Counted from the first letter of the stretch, positions 9,970 to 21,479 are shown. The stretch is DNA of 64,000 bases from Macrocystis pyrifera (GCA_031763025.1 JASSKH010000019.1:9712250-9776249); one strand, 5' to 3'. Notes: a model not told the origin generated them from the letters alone. Made by a program: numbers and translations.

Positions 9970-12399
9970 TTACCCCTCGTGTTGCCGCACCACAGCCCCC
10001 GCAAAGAAGAGTCGCCGTTTACGGATGGTCGTTTCGATACTTTCGCATCGTGTTATCCTGAGCGCCTTCGCATACGAGAGGGTGGTGTGGTCGGTGCGTA
10101 GTCGGCGCTGGAAACCAATGACTCGCAGAAGGACTTCGTGGTGGGCTGATCGAAGCTTGGCGAAGTGGTCCGCATTGAGGGTCCACGTCACGCAACCGTA
10201 CAGCAAGGTCTCAATCACCTCGGCCTTCAGCATCCGGACTTTCAGACTAAGCGGTGCGTTCGTCCTATCGTACAGTTCCGGACCATACCGTTTGAGGCAT
10301 GCCCGCATCAGACGGATTCGTCGCTCGATTTCGAAGGAGAGGTCAGCGTTCTCGTGGATAATGCCTCCTAGGTACAAAAACTGGGTCGTCTGTTTATACT
10401 TTTGGCCTGCAGCTTCGATCGCGAGCGGTGAGGTGGTAAACGTCTGATCCGGTGTTCGTAGGAGCATCGTCTCTGTCTTCTTCTCGGATACCGTGAGACC
10501 TAATGCTTCGAAGACAGTCACGATGACTGTCATCATTCTCGCAAGGCCTTCCGCCGACTTCGAGACTATTCCTGCATCGTCTGCATACAACATGCCCCAC
10601 ACAGCCTTTTGCACGCATGCCAACGGTTCCTCTTTTCCGACAACCCTGTCCTCTTCGAGATGAACCAAATCCCTTACCATGCATTCGTCTTTGCTGAAGC
10701 GTACCAGCACGATGTGTATCGCAGCGGCGAAGAACACGTTGAACAGTAACGGCGATAGTACGCAGCCTTGCCGCAGTCCCTGGGTTACATTGAACCAGTC
10801 CGAGTGTTCACCGTCATCCGCACGCACGCGAGCCCGCATGCCTTCGTGAAAATTGCGAATGATTGTGAGCATCTTGGTTGGTACACCAAGGCGTGTGAGT
10901 ACCTCCCACAACAGTTCTCGGTCGACAGAGTCGTACGCTTTCTGCAAGTCGATAAAGCACATGTACAGGGGGATTTTCTTCTGCCGCCCGAGCTGCTGCA
11001 ACCGGCGCACGACAAACAGCATATCGACTGTTGACCGTGCGGGGCGGAAGCCACACTGTTCTTCAGGGAGTATATGCTCGGTCTCGCAGTAGCTGCTTAG
11101 ACGGGACGCAACGATTTTCAGCAACACCTTGCCTGCGTGAGCAACAAGCGAAATACCTCTGTAGTTGTTGCAATCAGTTCTATCCTTCTTTTTATGAAGG
11201 GTTTTTATGATCGCATCTTTCCATTGCTGGGGGACTTCTCCCGTTACCCAAACGTTAACAAGGATACTGTGAAAATACTGCACGAAAGCGGGGTGGTCAA
11301 GTTTCAGTGCTTCGACCGGGAGACCATCTGGTCCAACGGCTTTCCAGTTTGACATACCCTTCACTGCTTCCATCATCTCGTCAATGGATGGTTCATTTCC
11401 AAGGGATAGTTTCAGCGGTCGTGGTGGCACTAGGTCGATGATCGTGGGGTCAAGTTTCAGCGATTTCGTGTTCAATAGTTTGTGGTAGTGCCCCGCCCAT
11501 CTTTCACGAATTCGCGCTTGATCTCGCAACAGCGTGCCATCCTCGTCCATGATAAACTGTTCACTCCTCGCTTTCGTACCTTGCAACCCTACCGTACTCT
11601 TCAGGTGCTTGTAGAACCCTCGTTGATCGGAACTCGCGAGGAATTTCTCGGTTTCAGCGAGGTACTCTTCAAAATACGCATTGACTCCTGCGGCGACCAC
11701 TTCCTGCAGATTCGCACAGGCGGATCTCAACTTCTTCCACGCTGTACTATCTCGGGGGTAGACACGCAGGAGCTGTCTCGCATCCTCCCTCGCTGTCCAT
11801 GCTACTTTGAAAGCGGCCACCGTTTCGGGGGTCTCACACCAACCGTTTCGGTGGTGGCGACGTGGTGGAGGTGGCACCTCTTTCTCAACAGCATTCATGA
11901 CAGTTGTGGTGAAAAACTCAACCATGCCAGACGTGTTACGAGGCTGGGTGGGTTGGTTAAGAGTGGAAACGACCCTCTCGACTATTCGGTGTCGACGCTC
12001 TCCATCGGATAAGAAAAGCTGCCTGTCGAATTCTCGGCGTTTTGGGGGTTTCAGCAATCTTCGGTTAGACGAAAAGTGACCACTAAGTCGGGCCTTGATG
12101 TACACGATGTTATGGTCTGAATCAGCCTTAGCAGGTGGTGGGGGCTGTGGGACGACTGTAACATTATGTACTCTAGGTCGGTGGACTTGACGAGTTAGGA
12201 TGTAGTCGATTCGCTTACGATCATTCAGGCTGGTGCCGTTGTATGTATGCGATATTCCGCCCTTGCGCGTGCTGAAAAATGTGTTGGTGAGCGCTAGCTT
12301 GCAACTGGTAGCGAACGACAAAAGCCGTTTGCCGTTATCACTACGAACATCTCGTCCCAGCGGCCCTTGCTTGCGACTGGTACGGTATGAGGCGCTTGT
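9970..12399 (-). CDS. LINE ORF: endonuclease end plus reverse transcriptase
   Basis: Endonuclease and reverse transcriptase of an RTE-like retrotransposon, which would act in nicking target DNA and copying its RNA into it. The frame is open from the stop at 12400-12402. No ATG is at the true start because the 5' end is missing. Counting from the first in-frame start-like codon at 12321: endonuclease end with DYILTRQ (39-45) and SDHN (68-71), a linker rich in basic residues (80-330), then RT about 365-655 with [10 protein letters not shown] (456-465), [15 protein letters not shown] (514-528) and YADD (579-582), and a C-terminal region to 783. A TAA at 9970-9972 ends the frame early; the homologous frame resumes at once on the other side. 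The catalytic RT residues are present, but the 5' truncation and early stop make this copy unlikely to be autonomous. Confidence 0.85.
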   Translation of the reverse strand, partial: TSASYRTSRKQGPLGRDVRSDNGKRLLSFATSCKLALTNTFFSTRKGGISHTYNGTSLNDRKRIDYILTRQVHRPRVHNVTVVPQPPPPAKADSDHNIVYIKARLSGHFSSNRRLLKPPKRREFDRQLFLSDGERRHRIVERVVSTLNQPTQPRNTSGMVEFFTTTVMNAVEKEVPPPPRRHHRNGWCETPETVAAFKVAWTAREDARQLLRVYPRDSTAWKKLRSACANLQEVVAAGVNAYFEEYLAETEKFLASSDQRGFYKHLKSTVGLQGTKARSEQFIMDEDGTLLRDQARIRERWAGHYHKLLNTKSLKLDPTIIDLVPPRPLKLSLGNEPSIDEMMEAVKGMSNWKAVGPDGLPVEALKLDHPAFVQYFHSILVNVWVTGEVPQQWKDAIIKTLHKKKDRTDCNNYRGISLVAHAGKVLLKIVASRLSSYCETEHILPEEQCGFRPARSTVDMLFVVRRLQQLGRQKKIPLYMCFIDLQKAYDSVDRELLWEVLTRLGVPTKMLTIIRNFHEGMRARVRADDGEHSDWFNVTQGLRQGCVLSPLLFNVFFAAAIHIVLVRFSKDECMVRDLVHLEEDRVVGKEEPLACVQKAVWGMLYADDAGIVSKSAEGLARMMTVIVTVFEALGLTVSEKKTETMLLRTPDQTFTTSPLAIEAAGQKYKQTTQFLYLGGIIHENADLSFEIERRIRLMRACLKRYGPELYDRTNAPLSLKVRMLKAEVIETLLYGCVTWTLNADHFAKLRSAHHEVLLRVIGFQRRLRTDHTTLSYAKALRITRCESIETTIRKRRLFFAGAVVRQHEG

Positions 12400-12402
12400 T
12401 TA

Positions 12403-12790
12403 GCAGCGTTGACAGCACGGTCTCCACAGAGCAATTATCCTATCATCGACAAAATTAATTATCCCAGGCGGTAGGGGGATGAGTTTGGTAATCTCCCCTT
12501 TGAGGTCCGCTCGGAGACCGGGGTCTGCCATCAACCGCTGTATATCAATAGCTCGCTTTCCCCTGTGCCTGCTTTTACCCTACGATTCGGGTCGAACCCG
12601 CCAAAGAGGCGAATGTTGCAGACCACGTGGTTGTGGTCAGATTCATGCCGGTCCCTTGGTGGTGTCCGTACTGTCATGTTGCGGACCAGGGGTCGATCAA
12701 CTTGTCGAGTAAGCATGTAGTCTAGCCTACACTGATTGTTCCCAGAGTTTGGAGATTGGAAAGTATACGACACCCCGCGAGTAGGTGCGG
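12403..12790 (-). mobile_element. Diverged LINE fragment D, endonuclease part
   Basis: Minus-strand peptide with RLDYMLTRQVDRPLVRN, ESDHNHVV and FGGFDPNRRV. It is homologous to the DYILTRQ, DSDHN and linker start of copy B but is clearly diverged. A frameshift near 12531 leads into LMADPGLRADLKGEIT, the counterpart of the next linker section. It probably belongs to the same old element as 8420-8909. Confidence 0.6.
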
Positions 12791-13680
12791 CAAAGAATCG
12801 GTATCAGGTGGAAAGCACTACAGCCAGCAGCACAAGAAACAACAGTTGAATTTTTCCTGGCTCCCATTCCCTGCAAAGATGTCAGGAGACAGCACTTTGA
12901 CCCCTTGACAGACACCGTCATGGTAAACGTCTTGACAGTCAGCCTTGATGGCAAAACCTGGGGATGGCAAGTAAAATCCCCGTTCTTCCGGAAACAACTC
13001 AACATATTGCCGAAAGTAGTGTGTTTTCCCTGTATTCTTGTTGGTTTCGGCATTTTGATACATTTCCGACTCCGATCTACAGAAAAATGCAATTGAATTG
13101 CAAAATCTCGACATTTTTACTTAGGGTTACCGCGAATAAAACGAGCGAAACAGCTGCAAGTTGAAAAAATCGGGGTTTCCACACATGTAATGAGACTTTT
13201 TCATCCAAGGGGTCGGCGACACATGTCTAGACAAATGAATTTGCCTTGACAGACAGCCTTTTTTCACAGACAGCTTGACACTCACACGACACCTTTGATC
13301 CCCTGCGGCATCTCCTATTCTGTTATTTCCGTTATTTCGGTATGCGGAGAACATTCAAATTGAAATACATGCCATGTACGTAAAATGTACACCCGTAAAA
13401 TAGTTGGTGGAATGAGGAGCGTGACAGACGCCTTTATGAGGTCAAGAGTTTGGAACTACAGTCCCATTTTGAGACGACACACTCAAGTTATAAGCAATGT
13501 GTCGCCCTAACGGGACAGCCATATGATCTAGAAGCATTAGACTCGTACTGCATTGACGGTATCATAGTTTTAGTTGGCGGTTCTTTTATTTCAACGGTCT
13601 ATTTCCGTTGTGTGTCAGCACCAACTGTCTCAGGATCGTATTCGCCATTATTGGGCATTGCGCGTCATCGAAGAACTTGG
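12791..13680. other. No supported gene; one dispersed repeat
   Basis: No convincing coding frame is seen. Positions 12940-13020 (AAAACCTGGGGATGGC, AAAATCCCCGTTCTT) resemble the reverse complement of 19565-19650, so this is one copy of a dispersed repeat. CTTGACAGACA recurs at about 12905 and 13242. The rest is AT-rich and unremarkable. Confidence 0.4.
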
Positions 13681-13690
13681 TATGGTGGCT

Positions 13691-13770
13691 GGGTGGGTAT
13701 GGTTATGGGTGAGTGGGTAGGGGTTGGTGGTTAAGTACGTGGGTACCTGGGTGCGCTGGCTAGTGCGTGG
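13691..13770 (+). repeat. G-rich GGGT/GGTT tract, possible G-quadruplex
   Basis: Runs of three or four G separated by short spacers (GGGTGGGTATGG, then GGGTGAGTGGGTAGGGG) continue at lower density to about 13770. Four GGG runs occur within 13691-13723, the usual pattern for a quadruplex-forming strand. Function is unknown. Confidence 0.5.
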
Positions 13771-14085
13771 GCTTGTTGGTCCCATGATCACATACATTTT
13801 CCACGCCCAACACTTCGATGTTAGTCGATGCGCGTCGGCGCCAAATCCTTGCATGATGGGTGGAATGGCGCAGAACGGAGTGACGACGTGTACCGGCAGT
13901 ATCAAATAGTAATGTCTTATTATCCACATCACACATCACAGGTATTAATAGTCTTGGTACCAGGTATACGCTATTACACGATGGGCGTCAGCAAAAGAAA
14001 CGTCTATGGTGGCAGGGTAGATATGGGCTTAAGGACGGGTCAGCGAAGAACAATGTATGTATGTGTGTACAAGGCGCTTCGCTCC

Positions 14086-14107
14086 GCGGGCGGCCTATGC
14101 CGCCCGC
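14086..14107. repeat. GC hairpin in unit 1
   Basis: GCGGGCGGC and GCCGCCCGC form a perfect 9-bp stem around a 4-base loop. A closely related hairpin lies in unit 2. The motif next to it, GCTACGCTCGCTCA, recurs about 265 bp downstream with an unpaired variant. Confidence 0.7.
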
Positions 14108-15313
14108 TACGCTCGCTCAGGATAACAAAGTACATAAAATTACGCGAAGCGGACAGAAGTTCATGATTGAATGATACCAGGTACAGTTTTTTAATGATTG
14201 TAGTTGCAAACTGGTGACTTGATATTGCCAAGAGTCCCGCCGCCATGCTTCAGGAGAAAACTGCTCGGACGCGACATATAAGCTTCACGTCGCGGATGTC
14301 GTACGTATGTATGTACGTATATAATAAGCTTCGCGTCGCGGGCGGTTTTCCGCTATGTACGCTCGCTCACCACATACATGTCGTACGTACGTACACACCC
14401 CAGGTAGGGTACTTATTTTCTTCTTTCGATATAATATGCTCGTGTCTGTACTCGTATGTATGTATCTGGTACGAAAGATAAAGCACAGAACGGCACAGCA
14501 ACAGCAGCACGGCAAAAACAATGAAGCCGAAAATTTCTGAATAAGAAAAAAAATCCCCGTTCCCGTTCGTGTAATAATTTACTACTAATACGAACCTGAT
14601 TGGAATACCGTACACCGGTCAAAAAGAGAAAAAAAGTTGAAAGAAAAAATCGAACAGCCTCGTACGCCGCCCGCCCCTCTCGCGACCATCTCGCCACCGA
14701 TTCAGTCCGGGTAAACCTTTCCTCCCTCTCTTCCACAGTGAGCCCCGTCGACCGCCTCGCGTGATTGCCCGGTGCTCACCGTGGACCTCGACGCAAGCTC
14801 GACAATGTTGGTGCTCATTCGGGGTACGTCCCTCTTGTGACTTTCATCCCGGTCGCAAAAAATAAGCACCGTTTGAATATTATCTTACAATCCCGAACGA
14901 CCCTTAAATACTCGTACTACGTACTCTATATAAAAATCACGAATGGAGGCCAGGCAGAGCCTATTGATTATTGATGCATCCCTCGTGTCTCGAGGCACAC
15001 GCGACGCCTAGGCACGAAAGCGGCGACCGCGCTCCTTGTAACTCCCCCTCTACCCCCCAGCATCCGCTGACACCCACGACGGTGCCGGGTTCGCCCGCGC
15101 AATCGCCGTGCTCGGAGTACACGCATGCACACGAAAAGAAAGAAGAAAAGAGGAAAGAAGCACTGACAGTACGAAGAGCAATAATAGAGAAGGCAAATAC
15201 CCGCTGGAAAGGTCCGGCAAGTAATAAAAGGAGGCGATTGCCAAGTGGGAGCTCTGAGAGGCCAGGGATGTGCCAGCCGAGCACGCTCAGAGATCGAGAT
15301 CTAAGTAAGTAGT

Positions 15314-15372
15314 TCTATGTATGTATGTATGTATGTATGTATGTATGTATGTATGTATGTATGTATGTATGT
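15314..15372 (+). repeat. (TATG)n microsatellite
   Basis: An uninterrupted run of about 14 TATG repeats at the junction of the two duplicated units. It directly follows the CTAAGTAAGT motif. Confidence 0.95.
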
Positions 15373-15389
15373 ACAAGACGTTTCGCTCC

Positions 15390-15411
15390 GCGGGCGGCCT
15401 ACGCCGCCCGC
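15390..15411. repeat. GC hairpin in unit 2
   Basis: The same 9-bp stem as at 14086-14107, with loop CTAC in place of CTAT. Confidence 0.7.
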
Positions 15412-16506
15412 TACGCTCGCTCAGGAAGGAAACATCAAATTATGCGAAGCGGACAGAGGTTCATGATTGAATTTTTTTTTGTGGCCCCTGTAGCTAGCTG
15501 CAAACTGGCGACTTGATAATGCCAAGAGTCCCACCGCCATGCTTCAGGAGAAAACAGCTCGGACGCCACATATGCTTCGCGTCGCGGGCGGTTTTCCGCT
15601 ACGCTCGCTCACACGTCGTACATACGTACATACCCCAGGTAGGGTACTTATTTTCTTCTTTCGACATGCTCTGTGTCTGTGTACTCGTTGTATGTACGAA
15701 AGATAAAGCACAGAACGGCACAGCAACACAGCAAAACAATGAAAACGAAACCGAAAATTTCTAAAAGAAATAAAATCCCCGTCCCCTTTCGTGTAATAAT
15801 TTACTACCTGAGTGGAACACCTTACACCAGTCAAAAAAAGAAAAAAAAGAAAAAAAGAAAAAAATCTCACAGCAGAGCTTCTCTCTCACCCTCGTACGCC
15901 GCCCGCCCCTCTCGCGACCATCTCGCCACCGATTCAGTTCTCTTCCACAGTGAGCCCCGTCGCCCGCCTCGCGTGAAGCCCGGTGTTCACCGTGGACCTC
16001 GATGCAAGCTCGACAATGTTGGTGCTCATTCGGGGTACCTCCCTCTTGTGACACTCAGCCCGGTCGCAAACATAAGCACCGCTTGAGTATTATCTTACAA
16101 TCCCGAACGACCCTTAAATACTCGTACTACGTACTCTATCCAAAATCACAAATGGAGGCCAGACAGAGCCTATTGATGCATCCCTCGTGTCTCGAGGCAC
16201 ACGCAACGCCTAGGCACGAAAGCGGCGACCGCGCTCCTTGCAACTCCCCCTCTACTCGCCAGCATCCGCTGACACCCGCGACGGTGCCGGGTTCGCCCGC
16301 GGCGCCGTGCTCGGAGTACACGCACGCACACGAAACGAAAGAAGAAAAAGGAAAAGAAGGACTGAAAGTACGACGAGAAAGGAAGAAAACAAAGACTCGC
16401 TGGAACGGTCCGGCAAGTAATAAACGGAGGCGATTCCCAAGTGGGAGCTCTGAGAGGCCAGGGATGTACCAACCGAGCACGCTCAGAGATCGAGATCTAA
16501 GTAAGT

Positions 16507-16590
16507 ATATCTATGTATGTATGTATGTATGTATGTATGTATGTATGCATTTATGTATGGAATGTATGTATGTATGTATGTATGTATGTA
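16507..16590 (+). repeat. Interrupted (TATG)n microsatellite
   Basis: TATG repeats with interruptions (ATGCATTTATG, GGAATG) close the second duplicated unit. The position relative to CTAAGTAAGT is the same as for the first microsatellite. Confidence 0.9.
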
Positions 16591-16804
16591 GTGATGTATG
16601 CTGACTGAGCGGGTATGGGGTATGCGGGGTCACAGCAGTCGTTTCTGGTTGCCTAAAACTGTTGTCTGGCCATCCGACAACCTCCCACACCCACAAGAAG
16701 TATGCTTCCATTTCGCAGGCTGTGGTTGCTTCTTGCAGCTGTCGGTAAGTAAGTGAAATGCAAGCTTTCAGTTAGGGGCTGTTGCTTTCTCATTTTTATG
16801 TACA

Positions 16805-17010
16805 GTAGGATACCTCAAATCCCGACCAAAATTCGACCATTCACTGCGTGCCGCACTTCAAAGTCGAGGTGTAGGCCTCTGATGATAAAACGCGGATGGC
16901 CAATTGGAAATTAATCGCATGCTAGCTGCTTCGGATGAAACAGTAAGTAAGCTACTGTTGTTTTACACCCGCTCTCTGCTAAGACACGAACCAGCCGCAG
17001 GTCCGAACGC
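16805..17010 (+). repeat. Dispersed repeat, copy 1
   Basis: Contains AAAGTCGAGGTGTAGGCCTC, preceded by GACCAAAATTCGACCA and followed by ACGAACCAGCCG. All three blocks have counterparts at 37015-37185 in the same order and orientation. The flanks 16591-16804 and 17011-17570 show no supported gene. Confidence 0.6.
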
Positions 17011-17574
17011 ACTATGTTAAAATAACTGCGGAATTAGCAAGCGCGATACAACATCTGCTGTAGAGACTACTCGTATTACTGTAGACTCGTCCGGAAATGC
17101 GGGGATCATAGACTTTTTGCGCTGCAACTAACGGACTCGCTGCAGGATCGGGAATGTGTTCGAGCTAAAACGCGTAAGCCGAGGTGGAGGGAATGAATTA
17201 ACACAGTGAGTCACAGGCAGTAACAATAGTCTACAACAGCGTTTTTTTGTCACTACAGTAATAACGACGCGAGATCTCTGGCATCGAACCGTAGATGGGT
17301 TCGTAGTGCTCTCCTTTTCTCGTTTTAGTACGCACCGTTTAATGGGTAAATATCGTAGTTCCAAATTTGAGCAAACACTCTAACATACACGATGCAAAGT
17401 ATATACATCCACTGCTGTGGTATCTATAAGTGGAAACATGGTCATAGTCAACAGCACGTATCTGATGTAACAATAATCATCGGCCTTGAAAGGGTTTATG
17501 GCATTGAAAGTTGTAGCAGGGGCGGCTGGAGCAGTTGTATTTGACACCTCACATCAAACTACAGGAGGTCAGAC

Positions 17575-18160
17575 TGAAAACAAACCGGGCTGTAATGGTG
17601 TCACCTGCTGAGCTATGGGCGGGTAAACGATCGATTGATTACCTAGCCCAGGGTAATCGCTATATCAGTCTCCCCCCCTCTGAACGGCGGGGTGATTGGG
17701 GCGTCGGTACCGTAAAAGGCCCTACGCTGATCCACTCGCTTCGTTTCAAAACCTGGGGGACGTATGTTTAGGGACACGCGCGTAAACGTTTCCGGAACAG
17801 AAACGTTCGTAGTGAGATTCGAGCCATTGTTCTAAACGACGTCAAATGTGAAGGTGATGCGTACTGATCTATAGGAGTAAACAATTGATCGATTACCCAG
17901 CCCAGGGCAATAAAAAAAAAAACGCTTACCCCGCCTATGAACGGCTGGGTCATTGGGACGTCGGCACGGTATAAGGCTGTACGCTGCCCTACCCGCTTTG
18001 TTTCAATACCTGGGGAACCACGGAGACATATATTTAGGGAGGCACGCGCATGCGCTTCTAAAAACGAAACATTAAAAAATGAGATTCGAACCTGTGTCCT
18101 CGACGACGTCAAATGTGAAGGTGATGCCGACTGAGCTACAAGGGTAAACGATCTACCGAT
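17575..18160 (-). repeat. Tandem tRNA-like units of ~260 bp
   Basis: Three homologous starts, CTGAGCTATGGG (17608), ACTGATCTATAGG (17862) and ACTGAGCTACAAGG (18130), are spaced 256 and 268 bp apart. Each is followed by GTAAACGATCGATTGATTAC or variants. Two full units also share the GACGTCAAATGTGAAGGTGATG block. Read on the minus strand each unit has pol III A-box and B-box-like elements, so this is either a tandem tRNA-derived SINE or amplified tRNA pseudogenes. Confidence 0.7.
18075..18145 (-). tRNA. tRNA-like sequence, probably a pseudogene
   Basis: On the minus strand an A box TAGCTCAGTCGG (18138-18127) lies about 35 bp before a B box GGTTCGAATC (18092-18083), the spacing expected in a tRNA. 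The D-arm and acceptor pairing are poor by eye, and no reliable anticodon can be assigned. I therefore take it as a tRNA-derived promoter remnant within the tandem array. Confidence 0.4.
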
Positions 18161-19112
18161 TACCCGGAACGGGGTATTCCGTAGAACTGAGCGTTATCAT
18201 CACAGGCCTATTAGCGACAAAAAACGCTTTTTTTATTTTTTTCGTACTAAACGCAGATCACACGGTTTCAGCGACCCGCGCCAAGGCCCGGCTAGAGGTC
18301 TCCATGATTGAAGCATTTTGCACCAGCTCTTCTCCGCCGCAGCCAGCTACCGTCGCCCCCCAGTGACTACCGCCCCCCCCGCCCCCCCTGTCAAGAGGGA
18401 CGGGGAGCCATTAAAACCAAGTAATCCTAAATTGGAAGAAACAATAAAAATGTCGTAAATCGTCTGTCATGACAACGCTCCGTTTTTTTTGCATTCTGAC
18501 CTTGTGTATATGAGGTGTCGGAAAAGAACTGTTCCTGGCGCCACTGGCGGCAGACCTCCGTAGACTAGCGCATTGTGCTGGTGCATCGCTTTACTACTGG
18601 AAGCGCAGCATGGTGGAGTACGATTCTCGTAGAGCTCTATCGCAAAGAGAGTATACGCAGCGGGTTGGGGTCAGGGTTACAGGGTTATGCGTTCGGTGGG
18701 GTTGGGTCCACATCCGTACCTTGATCCTACCATGCGAAGTGAAGGCTTCCTACGGTAGCCCGCAAAACAATTCAATATATACGTTAACTGCATCCCTCCC
18801 TAGATGTCCGTCCTATCAGATTGTGATAGGAGCTCAGCGGCAATGACCACGTGCTATTCCAGGATGTTCGTGCTGATTTACCACGATTCCACTCGTTCAA
18901 CGGTGACCGAGCGGTCTAGTAGTGGTCGGGGTGAAGTCTCTACCACCATGAAGCTCCCGCCGTGGTGAGCCGTCAACGTACCACAGGACCCGGTGTGATG
19001 TGAGGTCAATGCCCGGGCGAACGTTGGCTGAACAAAACGATACGTTATCGGTCTAAGTTTTACTCGTCGAAGATTTTGTTGGCGTTATTCTGCCGCCTTA
19101 ATAACTTCAAAC
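18161..19112. other. No supported gene
   Basis: Holds a C-rich tract (about 18355-18390) and an ORF of 78 codons (18610-18846) with no recognisable family. I see nothing that supports a gene here. Confidence 0.4.
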
Positions 19113-19198
19113 CTTTCGGGACTGCAGTCCCGTTTTGGGGACAAATTACTTTGAATTTGAATGGTTTGTGCCCAAAATGGGACTGCAGTCTCAAAAGA
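19113..19198. repeat. Imperfect inverted repeat, ~28-bp arms
   Basis: The left arm 19117-19145 (GGGACTGCAGTCCCGTTTTG) pairs with the right arm 19166-19194 (CAAAATGGGACTGCAGTC) at about 24 of 28 positions. The loop is about 20 bp and AT-rich. Each arm also contains an internal palindrome around CTGCAG. It could be a small inverted-repeat element. Confidence 0.6.
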
Positions 19199-19559
19199 AC
19201 GACAACCGTGTTGGCGTTGTGTGGCCGATGCTGCAATACAGAAAAGCAGCTAACATGTCAGGAGACGGGTAACCGTAAAGCCGACATGCAAGGACGTCCG
19301 TCAAGGTATTCCCGTCCGTCTAGACGAATTGTTCCCTATCCCCGCTAGGAGAACGCCTCATGACTTGTGTGGATACTCGTTTGGCCTTGTACCTGGTATG
19401 TGTGATTTCGACTAAGTACGAGAGAGTAGTTGTTTCGATGCGTGCGTACATATTTACGGTGTTGGTCATAATAAGCTCTTACATATTGCGTGCGTCCGCG
19501 CGGCATGCTGCACGAAGCGTATCTTATATTCAAACAGTATAGGAAACTAAACGAAGAGA

Positions 19560-19827
19560 CTGCAATTTTACAATATTTCGCCAGGCGTTTTCCAAGAAAC
19601 GGGGATTTTGACTTTCCCCCAGTTTTGCTGTCGAGACACATCTGTCAAGGAATGTATCTTAACCCCGTCCATCACGGGACCCTTCCAGTCAACACCGCAA
19701 AAGAGTGCTTGAGTCGTTTGCCCTTGACTCCCTACAGCACACGGCATAGCTCCAGTTCCCATGCTCCGTTTGCGCTATATCTTCACTCCCTACCGAACAC
19801 GGCATAGCTCCAGTTCTCATGCTCAGA
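19560..19827 (-). repeat. Dispersed repeat copy plus a 58-bp tandem repeat
   Basis: On the minus strand, 19650-19565 resembles 12940-13020 (AGCAAAACTGGGGGAAAGTC, AAAATCCCCGTTTCTTGG). On the plus strand, ACGGCATAGCTCCAGTTC occurs at about 19741 and 19799, a 58-bp tandem duplication. The rest of 19199-20519 shows no supported gene. Confidence 0.5.
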
Positions 19828-20519
19828 TCACCTCTCGAACAACGCATACCTTGTTCGTTAGGATCTCTAGGAGGAGGTGTTGGGGCCCGTGGATCGTCAT
19901 GGCAAGGCAGGCGTTGATGTGTCAGCATCCCAAAATAAACAAAATCGGCAACAAGAATAGTAGTAATTCCGGGGCTCCTGTAGTGTAATTTTCCCTCTGC
20001 TGTGGCCCCGTAAGATGCTACGGACAGTCAGGATAGAGACCCACGTGTAAGACGCTACGGACAGTCAAGATAGAGACCCACGTAATTTTGCCTACTGCTG
20101 TAGTTCTCGGCGTTGTCGTCGAAATGTTGAGCAAAACCGGTATCACGAGCCTGAGAAACTTCCATTTCTCAAACTCGTCTTTGTGGGTAGCAGAGGTACG
20201 AGGAGTTAATTTTCAGTATGAGGTACATTTCGTGATGGTAAGGCGTTGAATGGGTCCGCTGCGTGACACCAAACGATTGTCTATGACCTGCACTCTATAA
20301 AATTGCTCACAGGAAAGTGGCATTCTCAGTTTGTAAAACTGAGTCTCTTTTTTGAAAATTGCCGATTTGTGTATATGCCTGTCTGTCCGCATCCCCTATA
20401 TTTTTGAATTATATATGAGTTCCTTACAGTGATCGATATATAAGGTCGTTAAAGATGATATTCATACGACGTATCCGATTCCAGACCTTACATACTGAAA
20501 CTTACCGTACCAACCGGCA

Positions 20520-21150
20520 ATATTTAGCGTTAGAGAATATCCACCACACCGCACCATCATATCATACCACCAACATGCCATATCACGTACCGTGATTTTG
20601 CCTTATCGAATATCTGCCAAATCGTACCACTATACCATACCAACGTACGAGATCACACATACCGTTCCACGCCACACAATATGCCATACCGCACTGTATC
20701 ATATCATACCACACTATACCCATACATAAGCCAACACCACCCGAGGGGCTGCGGTAAGCAAGCGTTCGTTGCTGCAAACTAGCGCTGCGGCAAGCAAGCG
20801 CAAGCACTGCTGCTGCTTGCGGCGGCCCCTACTGCTGCTGCAAGAGGTTGTACTCCTACCGCCTCAATTATGATCTTCGCCGCCACGAACCCTTCTCGGA
20901 CGGATGGGACAACGAAGAAGGAAGGTGATCTTCTGGTTGTGGCGGCGTTGATGCATATCAAGTGTCGAGGAACGTAGGGTGGATCGCACTCCTGCCTGTT
21001 GATGTTTGCTGCTGTTTACTGCTTTTCTGCTTGCTGCTTCTGCTGTAGCTGCTCGCTACTGCAGGTATGTAAGTGCTGCTGCTTGCACGACTATTGCTCG
21101 AACTTCTCGGATTGCAAGTGAAGTGCTGCCGCTGCTGCAAGTGTTTTTTT
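20520..21150. repeat. ATACC-rich then CTG-rich low-complexity stretch
   Basis: 20520-20740 is full of short CATACC, ATATCATACC and CGTACC words. 20755-21150 is rich in CTG/CAG triplets (CTGCTGCTTGC, TGCTGCTGCAAG, CTTCTGCTG). On the minus strand 20958-21167 gives a serine-rich frame. No gene is supported. Confidence 0.6.
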
Positions 21151-21479
21151 TTCAACAAAATAATCAAATATAATATCGTTTTTTTTCGTGTCCGATTAAT
21201 AGCATGGCGAAGGATTTTAAATTATGACCATCATTCCGGCGGAAATCCTTGATACACAAAATACAAATGCGCAGACACCATGTTATTGCTTCTGTCAATT
21301 AGTCTGCCGTTTACTTTGTATACGATAATAACGGACGAGCAATCGGGATTGCTGAACCCTCTGCGCGAAAACAAAGGCACGTACCCGGGTGGGAAAATGG
21401 ATTACACCTGACCTGTGACCAAGGCTTGTCTAGTTTCTAGAAGCTAGACAGTAAACGCGAGATAGAGATATCCCATGGT

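Larger units (their letters stand above)
8911..12399 (-). mobile_element. RTE-like LINE copy B, nearly intact, 5'-truncated
   Basis: The best copy in the window. On the minus strand it holds part of the endonuclease, linker, RT and C-terminal region (12399-9562), then a 3' UTR (9561-8937) and the (AC)10 tail. The endonuclease begins only at its C-terminal third, so the insertion is 5'-truncated at about 12360-12400. The flanks on both sides are pieces of another LINE (8420-8909 and 12403-12790), which suggests it inserted into that element. It is almost identical to copy A, so the family has been mobile or duplicated recently. Confidence 0.85.
14053..16505. repeat. 1.2-1.3 kb tandem duplication (two units)
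   Basis: Unit 1 is 14053-15313 and unit 2 is about 15314-16505. Matching landmarks: CTCCGCGGGCGGCCTA (14083, 15387), CTTCGCGTCGCGGGCGGTTT (about 14330 and 15576), TTCGGGGTAC (about 14819 and 16030) and AGATCGAGATCTAAGTAAGT (about 15290 and 16486). The offset falls from 1304 to 1196 bp because of indels. Each unit ends in CTAAGTAAGT, which contains a consensus splice donor, and is followed by a TATG microsatellite. Long frames are kept on both strands in both units, so they do not show which strand, if any, is coding. Confidence 0.85.

Noticed and set aside
9374..10447. 357-codon plus-strand ORF
   Set aside because: Antisense to the LINE ORF and its 3' tail; it shares exact sequence with 47-412, which is antisense to copy A. 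Shadow frame.
18490..18850. Possible mariner-type transposase start near ATG 18610
   Set aside because: Only a vague resemblance at the first residues; no catalytic motif and no inverted ends found.
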